A stretch of DNA of 64,000 nt. Source: DASYPQ01 sp036006425. Its GTDB lineage: Bacteria; Planctomycetota; UBA1135; GCA-002686595. A program made the position numbers and the translations under genes. Location: positions 1 to 64,000 of the forward strand of contig DASYPQ010000027.1 of NCBI GenBank assembly GCA_036006425.1, written 5' to 3'. This document shows, one piece after another, positions 62,846 through 64,000 of the stretch. Each line of letters starts with the position of its first letter. The first letter of the stretch is position 1. The notes below the pieces were generated by a model that was given only the letters and a program-made list of their open reading frames with translations, did not search any database and was not told where the DNA came from.

Positions 62846-64000
62846 TCATGGCTCCTGGGAGGGCGGATCCGGAAGGCCCAATCGTTTTCGGAACTTCTCG
62901 AACAAATCGCTCGTGCGCTGGTGGCGGTTCGCGAGGCGGGCGAGGTCCTCCAAGAGCAGCGGATCGGTCTCGCGACCCTCGGGGATCTCCGGGTGGGCGG
63001 CCTTGAACTTCTCCAGGCTGTCGAGGTTCTCGACCTCGAGCTGCCGCAGGAGCTTCAGCTCCGAGGCGTCGGGCACGAGCCGGTTCTTGCCCTTCTGCTG
63101 GTTTCCCTGCGACGACTGGCTCTGTTCCTGGCGGCGGCGCTCCTTCTCGATCTGCAGCGCGTCGTACAGCCAGGAAAGTCCCTGCTCGACGTCCTGCTGC
63201 AGCGCCTGGACGCGGTCGCCGCTCTGGTAGCCGCCCTCCTCGCCGAGATCCCGCGCGACGCGCAGGAGATCGCGACCCGCTTCGTCGAGGACCTCGGCGA
63301 ACACGAGGCTCTCCTCGGCCCGGATCGCCTTCTCGACTTCCGCGGCGCGCGCGGCGAAGCCTTCCTCGTTCTTGGCGAGCTTGCGGAGGCGCAGGCGCTG
63401 CGTGTGCGTCGCAGGTTCGCCGGGCTTGCGCGCGCCGTCGATCTCGACCGTCTCCTTCATGAGCTCGCGGTGTCCTTCGAGCATCGCCTTGACCTGCTCG
63501 GCGACCTTGAAGAGCAGCTCCTCGGCGCGCAGCTTCTGGTACTGCTCCTCCTCCTCGGAGAGCTGCTGCATCGCCTCGCGCATCTTCCGCTCGGCGTTCT
63601 CCTCGGAGCTCTGCGCCTCGTCCGTGTCCCCGGCGTCGAGCGACTCCTTCGCCTTCGCGGCGCTCGCGCCCGCCTGCGCGAGGCTCGGGCTCGGCTTCGC
63701 GGTCTCGCGCTTCTGGTTGCGCCGCGCGAGCTCGAGCAGCTCGTTCTTGATCTTCTCCTGCTCCGCGGCGAGCTCGGCCGCCTTGGCGCGGTCCTCGGTA
63801 CGCGTCAGGGGGGCGCTCTTGCGCGCCGCGTCCGCGGCCTGCTCGAGGTGCTCGAGCGCTTCGCGCTGCTTTTCCGCGGCCGCGGAGGAGCTGCCTTGCT
63901 CGAGACTCTTCGACGCGGACTGCATCGCGCTCTTCGCCGCGGAGAGCGCGCTCTTCGAGCCGCTCTCGCTCTTCGACCCGCTCTCGCTCTTCGAGCCCGA
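62846..64000 (-). CDS. C-terminal part of a coiled-coil protein, 5' end outside the window
   Basis: The frame is open to the window edge, so the 384 visible residues are the C-terminal part. At the edge a short repeat (GSKSES, at least twice) is followed by long Glu/Lys/Ala-rich helices (EEEEQYQKLRAEELLFKVAEQ, QALQQDVEQGLSWLYDALQIE), probably coiled coil. It ends LLLEDLARLANRHQRTSDLF. The layout resembles the C-terminal parts of large DUF4175-type membrane proteins of planctomycetes, but this is only a suggestion. The stop lies 32 bases before the next gene in the same operon. Confidence 0.75.
   Translation of the reverse strand, partial: SGSKSESGSKSESGSKSALSAAKSAMQSASKSLEQGSSSAAAEKQREALEHLEQAADAARKSAPLTRTEDRAKAAELAAEQEKIKNELLELARRNQKRETAKPSPSLAQAGASAAKAKESLDAGDTDEAQSSEENAERKMREAMQQLSEEEEQYQKLRAEELLFKVAEQVKAMLEGHRELMKETVEIDGARKPGEPATHTQRLRLRKLAKNEEGFAARAAEVEKAIRAEESLVFAEVLDEAGRDLLRVARDLGEEGGYQSGDRVQALQQDVEQGLSWLYDALQIEKERRRQEQSQSSQGNQQKGKNRLVPDASELKLLRQLEVENLDSLEKFKAAHPEIPEGRETDPLLLEDLARLANRHQRTSDLFEKFRKRLGLPDPPSQEP

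Overview
The window is a high-GC bacterial chromosome segment with almost no space between genes. It looks like Planctomycetota, probably a deep-branching marine-type lineage. That rests on the gene content: Ser/Thr kinases next to an ECF sigma factor, many secreted beta-propeller proteins, a secreted protein with a 3-keto-disaccharide hydrolase-type (DUF1080) domain, Gfo/Idh oxidoreductase plus TIM-barrel isomerase pairs, and TPR proteins with a 'DPDLAxxRDDPRF' ending. The assignment is inference, as no rRNA or single decisive marker is present.

Layout. 1-984: 3' part of isocitrate lyase. 1007-19149 (minus): nine genes in one direction, read as a protein kinase with an AAA ATPase and TPRs, four secreted 58-residue-repeat propellers, an ECF sigma factor, a second kinase with TPRs and a secreted protein. 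They look like one surface or signalling island. 19195-20034: secreted unknown, divergent from cysS (20095-21522). 21643-23415: secreted sugar-dehydrogenase-type propeller. 23434-28225 (minus): nusA-infB-rbfA followed by a Bcp-type peroxiredoxin whose peroxidatic cysteine codon is an in-frame TGA, with a bacterial SECIS-like hairpin just after it. This is probably a selenoprotein. 28410-36873 (plus): HEAT/TPR protein, rRNA methyltransferase, then a tightly packed thiS-thiG-CPBP protease-gamma carbonic anhydrase-larE run, then a secreted trypsin-like protease. 36884-39583 (minus): YVTN-type propeller. 39685-44157: two membrane-anchored alkaline-phosphatase-superfamily enzymes with Thr nucleophiles. 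44176-54818: carbohydrate-linked genes (Gfo/Idh, isomerase, two MFS transporters, a PA14-propeller-DUF1080 lipoprotein) interrupted by a BlaI/M56 regulator pair. 54827-60701: RMD1-type membrane protein, HEAT protein, and two tandem paralogous secreted seven-blade propellers. 60760-64000 (minus): prenyltransferase-fold protein and two low-complexity or coiled-coil secreted proteins, the last cut by the window end.

Three patterns run across the whole window. First, nine secreted proteins with unrelated N-terminal parts share related ~140-160-residue C-terminal domains carrying a YxxYYRDP-type signature and conserved cysteines. Second, the predicted signal peptides almost all leave Gln at the mature N-terminus. 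Third, many genes have a TAGACT/TATCCT/TACCAT-like -10 hexamer only 6-30 nt from the start codon, which suggests very short or absent 5' leaders. No gene-free stretch exceeds 300 bases. The longest are 28226-28409 (divergent promoters) and 57210-57364. I found no tRNA, rRNA, CRISPR array, insertion sequence or convincing intrinsic terminator.
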